A DNA stretch of 37,503 nucleotides. It comes from an uncultured Lachnospiraceae bacterium (GTDB lineage: Bacteria; Bacillota; Clostridia; Lachnospirales; Lachnospiraceae). Positions 1 to 8,109 of the stretch are shown here, piece after piece. A model generated the notes under the pieces. It was given only the letters and a program-made list of their open reading frames with translations. It made no database searches and was not told the DNA's origin. The position numbers and the translations under genes were made by a program. The DNA is taken from contig CAMVNR010000015.1 of NCBI GenBank assembly GCA_947168905.1, positions 1-37,503 on the forward strand, given 5' to 3'. The number at the start of each line of letters is the position of its first letter. Positions within the stretch are counted from its first letter, which is position 1.

Positions 1-108
1 ATCACTCAATAAAAACTTTTTTCATTTTCCACTTGACTTTTTATTAGCAGGCTTTCACAACGTTTCCTGTCCTTTATTTTAGCCGTCCGCCCCTGTCTCT
101 GTCAAGCG

Positions 109-152
109 AAAAACCCTGTGGAAATCCCGAACGTCCGGGTTCCACAGGGTTT
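109..152 (-). terminator. Intrinsic terminator of the importer operon
   Basis: A 13-bp perfect stem (AAACCCTGTGGAA paired with TTCCACAGGGTTT) encloses a smaller inner CCCG/CGGG hairpin. On the minus strand it ends in a run of five T. It lies about 20 bases after the stop of the last permease gene. The roughly 100 bases before it at the window edge hold no gene that I can see. Confidence 0.85.
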
Positions 153-170
153 GTTTCAGGTTTTAAAAGA

Positions 171-1094
171 TCATCCCTTTACGCCGCCGCCGATGACGCC
201 CTTTTCCAGTTTGTCCTGGAAGAAGGGGAACAGGATGATGAGCGGTGCCGCGCCGGCGATGATGACCGCGAAACGCACAAGGTAGCGCGCGTAGTCGGGG
301 TTCGCCGTATTCAGGAAGTCGGCATTCTCCGAAGTGATCTGCTGGATCACGAGCTGCAGGGGCCAGAGCTTCTTCGCGCGCGGCATATAGATCGAGTAGG
401 GCAGCCAGGAGTTCCATGCGCCGACGACCGTGTTCAGGATGATGACGGAGCCTAAGTTCATCGCCTGCGGAAGCATGATCTTCCACATGGTTGCGAAGTG
501 GCCCGCGCCGTCGATCCTTGCGGCCTCGTACATTTCATTCGGCACACTGTTGAAGGCGTTCATCATCATGACGCAGAACATGCCGTTTGTGCAGCCGGGG
601 ATAATGACTGCCAGGGGATTTCCGACAAGGCCGAGCTTCTGAACAACGATATAGGTCGGAACCATACCGCCGGAGAACATCATGGTCGTCGTAAGGAGCA
701 GCGCCATGAAGCTTTTCAGCTTGGTCTGACGGCTCATCGCGTAGCCTGCCATCGCCGAGACGACAAAGCCGAGCACCGTCGTTGCGACAGTGTAAACGAT
801 CGAATTCAGATAGCCGCGGAGAACTGAGGCGTTCCGGAAAACGTACTGGTAGCCTTTCATCGTCGCTTTTCCGACCGGCCACCAGACCATGCCCTTGTGC
901 GTCAGGAGCGTCATGCCGTCCGAGATCGAAGACATGAGGACGTGCCACATCGGGATTACGCTGCAGAAGGCGACAAGCCCGCAGAGGATAATGACAATCA
1001 CATCGACGATGTGATCCGCCACGGAAGGATGCTCAATCATGTTGAGCTTGGTTTCCTGTTCGGTGACTTTATTTCTTTTGAAAAAACCTGCCAT
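171..1094 (-). CDS. Carbohydrate ABC transporter permease (LplC/YtcP type)
   Basis: Inner-membrane permease of a CUT1-type sugar importer, 307 residues, with about six hydrophobic segments. The EAA loop that docks the ATPase is visible near residues 190-210 (EAARIDGAG...LP). The start follows an AGGAGG with 9-base spacing. It is the last gene of a three-gene operon, 19 bases after the upstream permease gene, and is followed directly by a terminator. The LplC/YtcP grouping rests on length, sequence character and pairing with an LplB-like partner and a roughly 600-residue binding protein. This family imports complex oligosaccharides. The substrate cannot be read from the permease. No ATPase is encoded nearby, so a shared MsmX-like ATPase is inferred. 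Confidence 0.93.
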   Translation of the reverse strand: MAGFFKRNKVTEQETKLNMIEHPSVADHIVDVIVIILCGLVAFCSVIPMWHVLMSSISDGMTLLTHKGMVWWPVGKATMKGYQYVFRNASVLRGYLNSIVYTVATTVLGFVVSAMAGYAMSRQTKLKSFMALLLTTTMMFSGGMVPTYIVVQKLGLVGNPLAVIIPGCTNGMFCVMMMNAFNSVPNEMYEAARIDGAGHFATMWKIMLPQAMNLGSVIILNTVVGAWNSWLPYSIYMPRAKKLWPLQLVIQQITSENADFLNTANPDYARYLVRFAVIIAGAAPLIILFPFFQDKLEKGVIGGGVKG

Positions 1095-1113
1095 GATAAG
1101 AAACCTCCTTCCT

Positions 1114-2064
1114 TTAGAACAGGGACGATCCGACCATCTTGCGGCTTAAGTTGTTGGAGCCGACAAGAAGGATCGTCGCGATAACCGACTGGAACAGGCC
1201 GGAAGCGGAGGAAAGTCCGTAGTTCGGGGCTGCTCCGCCGAAGGCATAACGGTAAGTATAGGTGTATACGCAGTCCGCAACCGGATAGGTTGAAGGCATA
1301 TACAGAAGGAGGATCGAGTCGAAGCCGACCGAGAAGCAAAGGCCTACGTTCAGGACCATCATCATGACGATTGTCGGCAGGATGCAGGGCAGCGTGATCT
1401 TGAAAAGCCGCTGCAGCCTTGTCGCGCCGTCAATTGCCGCAGCCTCGTGGAGGTCGCCGCTGACAGTTGCGATCGCGGAAACGTACATGATCGAGCCCCA
1501 GCCGATCGACTGCCAGATCCCCATAAAGAGGTAAATCAGCTTGAAGACCGGTTCCTTCGTGCTTGCCAGAAGGTTCATGTTCTCCGTTCCGAAAATGTTG
1601 TGGAACAGAAGGGTGATCGGGCCGTCCTTCGCGACAAACTCGCGGAGGATCGCTGCCACGATGACCGCTGCCACGAAGTTCGGAAGGTAGGACAGGGTCT
1701 GTACCGTTCTCTTATACTTTTTGCTCCGAAGAAGCGAAAGCAGGAACGCGAAGATGATCGGGGCGATGAAACCGATCGTCGCCTTTAAGAGACCGATCAG
1801 CACCGTATTCTTGATCGCGTTCGGGAATTCTGCGCCGAAGAACAGTTCCTTGAAGTTGTCCAGTCCGACGAAGGGGCTCCCAAAGAAGCCTTTCGCGACC
1901 TGGAAGTTTTCGAAAGCCATGACAATACCGAACATCGGTATGTAATGGAAGATGATCTGGATGACCAGGATCGGCACGAAGAACAGGTAGACTACCCAGT
2001 TCCGCTGGAAATCCCTTTTCCAGGTGACCTTCGGTGCTTTATAACCGTTTTTGTTCTTTGCCAT
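1114..2064 (-). CDS. Carbohydrate ABC transporter permease (LplB type)
   Basis: Second permease of the sugar importer, 316 residues. The N-terminus is basic (KNKNGYKAPKVTWKRD), followed by a first membrane helix near residues 25-42. The EAA motif lies near residues 208-228 (EAAAIDGATRLQRLF). Two consecutive ATG codons exist. The second is preferred because it lies 6 bases after AGGAGG, while the first is only 3 bases away. The gene sits between the binding protein gene (22-base gap) and the other permease gene (19-base gap), so all three are almost certainly cotranscribed. It probably forms a heterodimer with the downstream permease, as known for LplB/LplC pairs. Confidence 0.93.
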   Translation of the reverse strand: MAKNKNGYKAPKVTWKRDFQRNWVVYLFFVPILVIQIIFHYIPMFGIVMAFENFQVAKGFFGSPFVGLDNFKELFFGAEFPNAIKNTVLIGLLKATIGFIAPIIFAFLLSLLRSKKYKRTVQTLSYLPNFVAAVIVAAILREFVAKDGPITLLFHNIFGTENMNLLASTKEPVFKLIYLFMGIWQSIGWGSIMYVSAIATVSGDLHEAAAIDGATRLQRLFKITLPCILPTIVMMMVLNVGLCFSVGFDSILLLYMPSTYPVADCVYTYTYRYAFGGAAPNYGLSSASGLFQSVIATILLVGSNNLSRKMVGSSLF

Positions 2065-2086
2065 CATAAACCTCCTGTCAGATTGC

Positions 2087-3895
2087 TTAAGGCTGACGGT
2101 AGCCGTAGGCCTCTACATAAGGCTGGTAGATATCCAGTGCCTTCTGGTAATTGTACTTTCCAAGCATTGTGCACCAGTCCGCCCAGTCCTGATCGTTGTG
2201 GATGTCCACACCCTTGGCCTTGATGAAGTTCACGGCATTGGAGGTCAGGTAGTTCAGAAGCTTGGTATGAATCGGGTCCATGATCGCGCTGTCTTCCGGA
2301 TCAATGACGAATCCCGGCGCGCCCATCGGAAGACCGATATTCGGATAGTAAACCCATGCATCCAGAGAGTGACGAAGATTCGGGTTCTCGCCGTTGTCAA
2401 TACTCTTGCCGATCTGGTAGCCGTAGCCCGGAAGCTTATCCGCCTTGCAGGCTTGCCACAGATGGCCGCTGTCGTTTGCAAGAATGCTGTCAAGTTTAAA
2501 TTTGAACTCTCCTTCAGAGGAAGGCGTATAAGCGCCGTTTGTCAGCCCCTGATCCTCGTAGAAAGTGCTGCCGGATGCCTTTGCCTGCTCCGCCGTTAAG
2601 CCGACGCTTCTGATTGCCGCGCCTTCTTCGGTATAGAAATAGTCAAGGTATGCGCAGAGCGTAGCGATATCTTTTCCATGCTCCACCGCTTTTTTTGTCA
2701 CATAAAGAGGCGCACCGTTCTTGAAATTGCCGCCGGCTGCAGTGCAGTCCGGGATGACATTCTTGCAGGAATCAGGTCCGTAGACGTCATTGATCGGCAT
2801 TCTCGCACCGCAGGTGTAAATGCCCTTGGTGAGTTCCTGGGTCGCGTTTTCCATGCGGCCGCCGAGTGTGGACTGAACACCGTACCACATCGGGACAAGG
2901 CCCTGACGTACGCTGGTCTGATCAATCTGGTAATGTGCATCTGCAGTTCTCTGATCAAAGGCAGGATCCAGCCAGCCCTTTTCATACCAGGAATTCAGGC
3001 ATTCGAGGTAAGTCCGGAAAGCATCCGTCACGCCGCCGTAGTAAACTTTGCCGTCCTCTCCGACACACCAGCTCGGGCAGCCGCCGCCGAAGCTGGAGCA
3101 GAGTCCGCCGGACCAGGTAAATCCGGGATAATACATGCTGATCATGTAGCTGTCGGTGATGTTGAGATCCGCAAATGCCTTCTCATAGATTCCGAACATC
3201 CACTCCCAGTCGCTGATATAGACAGGCTCTGTCTCTCCGGAGGGGAATACCACATCGTCTTCCCATGCATCCGGATCGCCTTCCGCCGTAAATCCGCCGG
3301 TGAATGCAGCGCCGGTCTCGGGGTTCGTTCCGTATTTTACCAGCCAGTCTCTTCTGTAAATAAAACCGAAGCTTGCGTCGCCGGGCTTTTCATTGATCGC
3401 TGCAATTGAGACGATCTTTTCTTCTCCGTCGACGTTGATTGTGACAGCCTTCTTCAGGTCATCATTTTCTTCGATCATCTTTTTATAATTCGGCATATAC
3501 TGATTGACGTAGTCCGTCAGGTCAATGCAGTAACCATTGGTGTACATCTCAAGGCCGCTGATCGTCGCAACGCCGTCCAGAAGGTCGGTCAGTGAATCCG
3601 TCGCGTACATCCTCTGATATTCGTCCTGCTCGGAGCCGGGTGCCGGTGTCGCATAGTCGATATGGACGTACTTGTTTTCCGGACCCCAGGTCTTGGTTTC
3701 CGTGTACATCACGGCCGGATTCTCTTCATATTCATAATAGTAGGACGAACCCGGGCCGGAATAAATCCAGTAGGTGAACCAGGTGTCGTCGCTCTCGCTT
3801 AAGCTCCCCGCGCCGCCGCCGGAGCAGGCGGTCAGGAATGCCGCGCCGAAAACCAGCATCAGTGCTGCCACAAGGATCTTGTTCCATGCTTTCAT
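2087..3895 (-). CDS. Extracellular sugar-binding lipoprotein (LplA-like)
   Basis: Solute-binding lipoprotein of the importer, 602 residues, typical of the long LplA-type binding proteins that accompany LplB/LplC permeases. The signal peptide is clear: MKAWNK, a hydrophobic core, then the lipobox LTAC with Cys24 as lipidation site, followed by a Ser/Gly-rich linker. An in-frame start 43 codons upstream is rejected because AGGAGG lies about 7 bases before the chosen ATG and the upstream stretch carries the promoter. The mature protein is rich in Trp, Tyr and Phe, as expected for carbohydrate binding. It is the first gene of the operon and sits behind the shared direct-repeat operator. Its substrate is unknown; a beta-linked, possibly substituted plant glycoside is inferred from the neighbours. 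Confidence 0.93.
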   Translation of the reverse strand: MKAWNKILVAALMLVFGAAFLTACSGGGAGSLSESDDTWFTYWIYSGPGSSYYYEYEENPAVMYTETKTWGPENKYVHIDYATPAPGSEQDEYQRMYATDSLTDLLDGVATISGLEMYTNGYCIDLTDYVNQYMPNYKKMIEENDDLKKAVTINVDGEEKIVSIAAINEKPGDASFGFIYRRDWLVKYGTNPETGAAFTGGFTAEGDPDAWEDDVVFPSGETEPVYISDWEWMFGIYEKAFADLNITDSYMISMYYPGFTWSGGLCSSFGGGCPSWCVGEDGKVYYGGVTDAFRTYLECLNSWYEKGWLDPAFDQRTADAHYQIDQTSVRQGLVPMWYGVQSTLGGRMENATQELTKGIYTCGARMPINDVYGPDSCKNVIPDCTAAGGNFKNGAPLYVTKKAVEHGKDIATLCAYLDYFYTEEGAAIRSVGLTAEQAKASGSTFYEDQGLTNGAYTPSSEGEFKFKLDSILANDSGHLWQACKADKLPGYGYQIGKSIDNGENPNLRHSLDAWVYYPNIGLPMGAPGFVIDPEDSAIMDPIHTKLLNYLTSNAVNFIKAKGVDIHNDQDWADWCTMLGKYNYQKALDIYQPYVEAYGYRQP

Positions 3896-3920
3896 TTTTT
3901 TCCTCCTCATCTTCCCTTCA

Positions 3921-3953
3921 TCCCGGGAGTCCCACAAAAAAGGCTTCCCGGGA
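3921..3953 (-). other. Leader hairpin before the binding-protein gene
   Basis: Two copies of the self-complementary octamer TCCCGGGA are separated by 17 bases. They can pair as an 8-bp stem in the mRNA leader between the inferred transcription start and the ribosome binding site. The minus-strand loop contains six T, but no T run follows the stem, so this does not look like a terminator. A role in mRNA stability or translation is only a guess. Confidence 0.5.
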
Positions 3954-3971
3954 GTTATTGATTCTGTGAAC

Positions 3972-4034
3972 ATTGTATGAAAAAATCGGATTTCTGTCTC
4001 CCAGAAATCCGATTGAAAAATCAAAGGAATCCGA
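3972..4034 (-). promoter_or_regulatory. Promoter and 22-bp direct-repeat operator, importer operon
   Basis: The minus strand shows TCGGATTCC (4034-4026) and TCGGATTTC (4012-4004), repeat to repeat exactly 22 bp, followed by a TACAAT -10 box (3977-3972). The -35 region (AGACAG) is poor, as expected for activator-dependent promoters. The proximal repeat is also one arm of a perfect 13-bp inverted repeat (3984-3996 with 4002-4014, 5-base loop). The same repeat pair occurs before three other genes in this window. The geometry fits an AraC-family activator; the regulator is not proven. Confidence 0.78.
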
Positions 4035-4041
4035 CATGATG

Positions 4042-4085
4042 AAAAAGCCGGCGGGCATGCCTGTTAAAGCATGCCCGCCGGTTTA
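4042..4085 (-). terminator. Intrinsic terminator after the tannase-like gene
   Basis: A perfect 13-bp GC-rich stem (CCGGCGGGCATGC with its complement) has an 8-base loop and is followed on the minus strand by five T. It separates the esterase gene from the importer promoter, so the importer has its own transcription start. Confidence 0.93.
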
Positions 4086-4116
4086 TTGATGATTCCGGAA
4101 GCACGTAATCCTTTTA

Positions 4117-6225
4117 TTACTCCACCACAATCCTCGCACGGTCGAGGTTCAGGATCTGCGTAAATACGTCATCTGGGCTTCCGTCGACATTGGACTTCAC
4201 ACGGACAGCCGCGAAGTGCGTGCCGGGTTCGTCGTAGGACGCGGTGATGACGGCTTTCTGACGGGAAACACCCTGTTCGTCCGTACCGAGATCGATAACT
4301 TCTCCGGGGATATCGAAAATCTCCGCCGAATCGTCCTTGTATTCATAGTGCTTGTCCGCAAGCGAGGGATTTTTCAGGGTAAAGTCAAATGCCGTGGCCT
4401 TGCCGGCGCCCTGCGGGACTTCCGCGAGCGCTTCAAGCGTAAACTTCTCGCCGGGCTTCACTACGGCTTTCTTGCCGCCGTTGACGGTAAGCGTTATCTT
4501 CGGCTGCAGGCCGAAGCGCTTTTCGGGGTCCTGCTCGATGTAAATCTGGCCCTCTTTATACTCATAGGCCGCGGATTTTTTCGGCTCAATGCCCTTCTCC
4601 ACCCAGTCGGAGAGGTCCAGGAGCGACTGGTACAGTGCGCCGACATAGTTGATAACACGGCTGGACTGAAGACCGGAAACATCGCCGTGCAGGCAGTTTT
4701 CATTCCAGTAAAGACGATAGTCTTTGTCCGAGCCCTTCGCCTCGATGACTTTATTTTTATACCAGTGCGCACACCAGGGCCAGGTGGATTCATCAAGGAG
4801 CGACTGGTTCATGATCACCTTGCCCTGGATGTTTCCGTCCTGAACGGTGCCGGTGCCGGTGAAGCCGTAGCCCATGATAAAGCTGCGCTGCGGGATCGCC
4901 AGATTCCCATCGGCATCGCGGAACTGCGAAAAGGCCTCAAAGCTCTTGTCGTCCGGAACCTGGTGGCGGTAATACATCTGTACGGCAATGTAATCGGAAT
5001 TGTCGAGATGCAGCGTATCGCCGGGTTCGATATCTTTGATCACGTCGTCGACACTGGAATATCCGAAGGCAGATCCGATCGTAATCGCCTTGCCTTCGAT
5101 ACCGCCAAGAAGCATGACCTTCCCTTTTGCTTTTCCGGAGGTTACGGTGATATCAACCCCCTCCAGATACAGATCTTCGCCTTCCGGCACTTCTTCGAGT
5201 TCAATCCAGGCGCCGTTTCCTTTCGCAAGCTGTTTCTTCCAGGCCGTATCGACGCCGTTTGTGTATTCATCGTCTTCTTCAGCCGCTTCCCCCGCGAGAT
5301 GCACAGACTTTACGACACCGTCGAAAACCAGCCGGTCGCGCTGAGAAACGCCCTGCGGGTTTGCGCCGTCATAGCCGGGAACCGTCCAGAAGTCCTTGAA
5401 GTAGGCCGGATCCGCTGCCCGCACACCCGGCATCAGCACGGGAAGCGCGCCCGGATCGATCTTGCCGTCCGCCTCGATAAACCAGGCCTTCGGCTGGAAG
5501 CCCATGCGGCAGACCTCGCGGTAGGCAGCCTTCTCGTAAGCATTCATGTGCTCTTCGGGATCGCCCGAACCGCCGGCATCCAAAGCGTCAACGATATTCT
5601 TAAACTGGTGGCGGAGCATCCGCTGTGCGAAAACATGCAGTGCAATGGAATTCGGAAGAGACACCGGGCAGCCGATGACATAGGGTGCCGCGCCGTCCCA
5701 CGCGTCCGTATTCTCAATGCAGGCCATCGACTTGTAGCCGCCGCCGGAACCGCCGTAGACATAGCCGTAAGGACGCGTACAGCCATAGAACTTCATTGCA
5801 TATTCACGGGAGTATTCCGCGCACATAGCGGAAGCCTTCCAGGTCTGTGTTGCGTCCTTCATCGGACCAAAAGCGGTTTTGGAGCCCATGTTGCTCTCGA
5901 TAAAATAGGCGCCGTGAACCAGCGCGAAGGCAATGTTGTCGTCGCGGCCTGTCCGCTTAACGGAAGCCATCTCTTCGTCCGGTCCCGGGAAGGGGCAGAG
6001 ATACTGGAAGAAATGTCCCTGATACTTTTCCTTTTCGGGGAAGCAGAAGCTGAACTTAATGAGCCGGTCGGCTTCCGGATCGTTAAATCCGCCGTGCACA
6101 TAGAAATACTTCACGGTCCCGCCGTTTTTATCATTCGGGTTCGGACGCTCTTCCCAGCGCTCAATGTCAACATAAACCTTCTGATAGGTCGGGTCTTCTT
6201 TTGCATGATAAATGGTCTTGCCCAT
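4117..6225 (-). CDS. Tannase/feruloyl-esterase-like alpha/beta hydrolase with C-terminal beta domain
   Basis: A 702-residue protein without signal peptide. The nucleophile elbow GGSGGG (residues 158-163, Ser160) matches the G-x-S-x-G-G pattern of tannase and feruloyl-esterase-like hydrolases. A large insertion follows, and a possible catalytic His lies in ENCLHGD. The last roughly 130 residues (from KITLTVNGG) look like an immunoglobulin-like beta-sandwich. The start is fixed by AAGGAGG 9 bases upstream. It is a single-gene unit with its own terminator and shares the operator of the importer, efflux pump and GH3 genes. An ester-removing role on acylated glycosides is inferred. The exact family is uncertain, and it could act on other esters. 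Confidence 0.7.
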   Translation of the reverse strand: MGKTIYHAKEDPTYQKVYVDIERWEERPNPNDKNGGTVKYFYVHGGFNDPEADRLIKFSFCFPEKEKYQGHFFQYLCPFPGPDEEMASVKRTGRDDNIAFALVHGAYFIESNMGSKTAFGPMKDATQTWKASAMCAEYSREYAMKFYGCTRPYGYVYGGSGGGYKSMACIENTDAWDGAAPYVIGCPVSLPNSIALHVFAQRMLRHQFKNIVDALDAGGSGDPEEHMNAYEKAAYREVCRMGFQPKAWFIEADGKIDPGALPVLMPGVRAADPAYFKDFWTVPGYDGANPQGVSQRDRLVFDGVVKSVHLAGEAAEEDDEYTNGVDTAWKKQLAKGNGAWIELEEVPEGEDLYLEGVDITVTSGKAKGKVMLLGGIEGKAITIGSAFGYSSVDDVIKDIEPGDTLHLDNSDYIAVQMYYRHQVPDDKSFEAFSQFRDADGNLAIPQRSFIMGYGFTGTGTVQDGNIQGKVIMNQSLLDESTWPWCAHWYKNKVIEAKGSDKDYRLYWNENCLHGDVSGLQSSRVINYVGALYQSLLDLSDWVEKGIEPKKSAAYEYKEGQIYIEQDPEKRFGLQPKITLTVNGGKKAVVKPGEKFTLEALAEVPQGAGKATAFDFTLKNPSLADKHYEYKDDSAEIFDIPGEVIDLGTDEQGVSRQKAVITASYDEPGTHFAAVRVKSNVDGSPDDVFTQILNLDRARIVVE

Positions 6226-6345
6226 TACAGCGTTCCTCCTTGATTCTGCTTATTAATGCATTCGTGTTCTAAGCCGTATCTGAGGCTTTCGGCCCTGAAA
6301 TGCGGCGGTTTATTCGTTCTGAGGCTTTCTGCTCATTTTTCCTTG

Positions 6346-6410
6346 ATTATACTACGGGCTTTCCGGATGCTTCTACCCGGAAAACCGACCTCTCCCTTCC
6401 AGAAATCCGA
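6346..6410 (-). promoter_or_regulatory. Promoter and 22-bp direct-repeat operator, tannase-like gene
   Basis: The minus strand carries TCGGATTTC (6410-6402) and TCGGTTTTC (6388-6380), spaced 22 bp, followed by a perfect TATAAT (6351-6346). No good -35 hexamer is present 16-18 bp upstream, suggesting dependence on an activator. The distal repeat begins just after the stop codon of the efflux gene, and no terminator was seen between the two genes, so some readthrough is possible. Confidence 0.8.
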
Positions 6411-6414
6411 CCGT

Positions 6415-7800
6415 CTATTTTTCCTCGCGGATCAGCAGGATTCCGGCGATCATCATAACGGCCGCCACCGCGCTCATCGCGGCCGCTGCAACGCGGAAGC
6501 CGAAGAGTCCGGGATTTCCCGAAGACACCGCGGCGTTTCCGACCGACGCGGAGCTCATGATCCCGACAAAGACTGCCGTCCCGATCGCGCCCGCAATCGT
6601 GCGGAGCGATGTGAGAAGTGCTGTTCCGTGCGCGGTCGCGCCCTTGTCCCTGATGCCCGCGATGCCCCAGGTGACAAAAGGCATCATCAGGAAGGCAATG
6701 CCGGCCGAACGTACCGCGTAGGAAACGACCAGCACCGGAAGAGGCTCCGGGAAAATCATCCCGATATTGCCGAGAAGGAAGAGCATTCCGCCGGCGAGGA
6801 AGAGCTTTTTCATGCCAAGCCGGTCATAAAGCCTGCCTGCAAGGGGCGAGCAGATGATCGACATGACGGATCCGGGAAGCGTCAGGAGCCCGGATACGGC
6901 TGCTTTCAGCCCGGCCACCCGCTGCAGATACAGCGGCGTGAGCACGGTTCCGCCCATCATGATCAGGTACAGGATCACGGAACCCGCGACGCTGACAGCG
7001 TAGTTTTTATACTTCAGGATCCGCACATTAAGGAAAGGCTCCGTACTGCGAAGCTGCTTTATGACAAAGAGCACGGAAGACGCGAGTCCGACGCCAAGAG
7101 AGGCCGCCGTCAGCGGGTCAGCAATGCCTTTGGATGAAAGCCTGCCCGCGCCGAGCGTGATCCCGCCGAAGGCAAAAATACTGATGATGAACGACAGCAC
7201 GTCGAAGGAAGTCTTCTTCACCTCGAGCACATTGTCGAAGACGAACACCGCAAAGCATAAGGAAAGCGCCATGACGCCGGCCACGATCCAGAAAATCGAG
7301 CGCCAGCCGAGCGCGTCAACGAGAAGGCCGCCGAGCGTCGGCGCGACCATCGGCGCGGCCGAGACCGCAAGTCCGTACCAGCCCATATAGCTTCCCTGCT
7401 TTTCCTTCGGGAAAATCGACAGGATGACGACCTGGGTCATCGCGACCAGGATGCCGTTGGAGGCCGCCTGCAGCACCCGCCCCGCCATCATCGGGATAAA
7501 GGAATTCGAAAACGCACAGAGCACCGAGCCTGCGATAAAAAGGATCAGCCCGAGAAGGTACAGCCCTTTTGTCTTAAAGCGCGTGATCAGGAAAGCCGTC
7601 AGCGGCATCACAATGCCCATTGCCAGCGAGAAGCCGGAGGTGATCCACTGCCCCGTGTCGACCGACACCGAAAGGGATTCGATCATCGAGGGAAGCGCCG
7701 TATTCAGCGCCGTTGAAAGAAAGGACGCCACAACGCTCGAAACCAGGAGGCTGATAAAAATCAGCCGGTTCCTTTTCAGACTGTTTTTTTCTTCACTCAT
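6415..7800 (-). CDS. DHA2-family (EmrB/QacA-like) MFS efflux transporter
   Basis: A 461-residue membrane protein with about 14 hydrophobic segments, the size typical of DHA2 drug:proton antiporters. Motif A is partly kept (FLITRFKTKG), motif B appears as GRVLQAASNG, and the antiporter motif C is visible as APMVAPTLGGLLVD. GGAGG lies 7 bases before the ATG. Families of this type export hydrophobic or aromatic compounds. It has the same operator as the importer, esterase and GH3 genes, which suggests that it exports a product of that pathway, such as an aglycone or released phenolic acid, rather than serving as a general drug pump. That role is inference. Confidence 0.92.
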   Translation of the reverse strand: MSEEKNSLKRNRLIFISLLVSSVVASFLSTALNTALPSMIESLSVSVDTGQWITSGFSLAMGIVMPLTAFLITRFKTKGLYLLGLILFIAGSVLCAFSNSFIPMMAGRVLQAASNGILVAMTQVVILSIFPKEKQGSYMGWYGLAVSAAPMVAPTLGGLLVDALGWRSIFWIVAGVMALSLCFAVFVFDNVLEVKKTSFDVLSFIISIFAFGGITLGAGRLSSKGIADPLTAASLGVGLASSVLFVIKQLRSTEPFLNVRILKYKNYAVSVAGSVILYLIMMGGTVLTPLYLQRVAGLKAAVSGLLTLPGSVMSIICSPLAGRLYDRLGMKKLFLAGGMLFLLGNIGMIFPEPLPVLVVSYAVRSAGIAFLMMPFVTWGIAGIRDKGATAHGTALLTSLRTIAGAIGTAVFVGIMSSASVGNAAVSSGNPGLFGFRVAAAAMSAVAAVMMIAGILLIREEK

Positions 7801-7899
7801 CGGACTGCCTCCGTATCAACCTGTTTTTATGACCGTACGCATTAAAAGAATCCGTACATGTCATAGGCCGGCCTTTCGCGCCTGGCCTTATACAGTAAA

Positions 7900-7963
7900 A
7901 TTATATCGACAGCTTTTTCCTCCGACAAGCGACAAATCCGACAATCCTGTTGCAGATTTCCGA
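7900..7963 (-). promoter_or_regulatory. Promoter and 22-bp direct-repeat operator, MFS gene
   Basis: The minus strand carries TCGGAAATC (7963-7955) and TCGGATTTG (7941-7933), spaced 22 bp, then TTGTCG (7928-7923), a 17-bp spacer and TATAAT (7905-7900). The sequence between and around the repeats aligns closely with the GH3 promoter region (AACAG between the repeats, GCTTGT at the -35), so these two promoters look like recent relatives. Confidence 0.83.
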
Positions 7964-7987
7964 CCTTGTAAAAATAAGCGTGGACAA

Positions 7988-8098
7988 TTTCCCCGCAGCG
8001 CTGAAGAAAAAAGGGGGACGCTTTCCCCGCAATACTGAAGAAAAAGGGGGCAGTCTCCCTTGCCGATTCCGAATAAACGGCCGGAGGAACTGTCCCCA
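7988..8098 (-). terminator. Tandem terminators after the GH3 gene, with a 34-bp duplication
   Basis: Just after the GH3 stop the minus strand has GGGGACAGTTCC pairing imperfectly with GGGAGACTGCCCC and followed by five T. A second small hairpin, GGGGA...TCCCC, follows with six T. The stretch holds two diverged copies of a roughly 34-bp unit (7988-8021 and 8022-8054) sharing TTTCCCCGCA, CTGAAGAAAAA and GGGGG, so the terminator block appears to have been duplicated in tandem. Confidence 0.75.
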
Positions 8099-8109
8099 TG
8101 CTTGATTAT

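Noticed and set aside
4216..6243. Long plus-strand open frame (675 codons) opposite the tannase-like gene
   Set aside because: Its translation has no recognisable motif. It mirrors the codon bias of the clear minus-strand gene, which has a ribosome site and catalytic motif.
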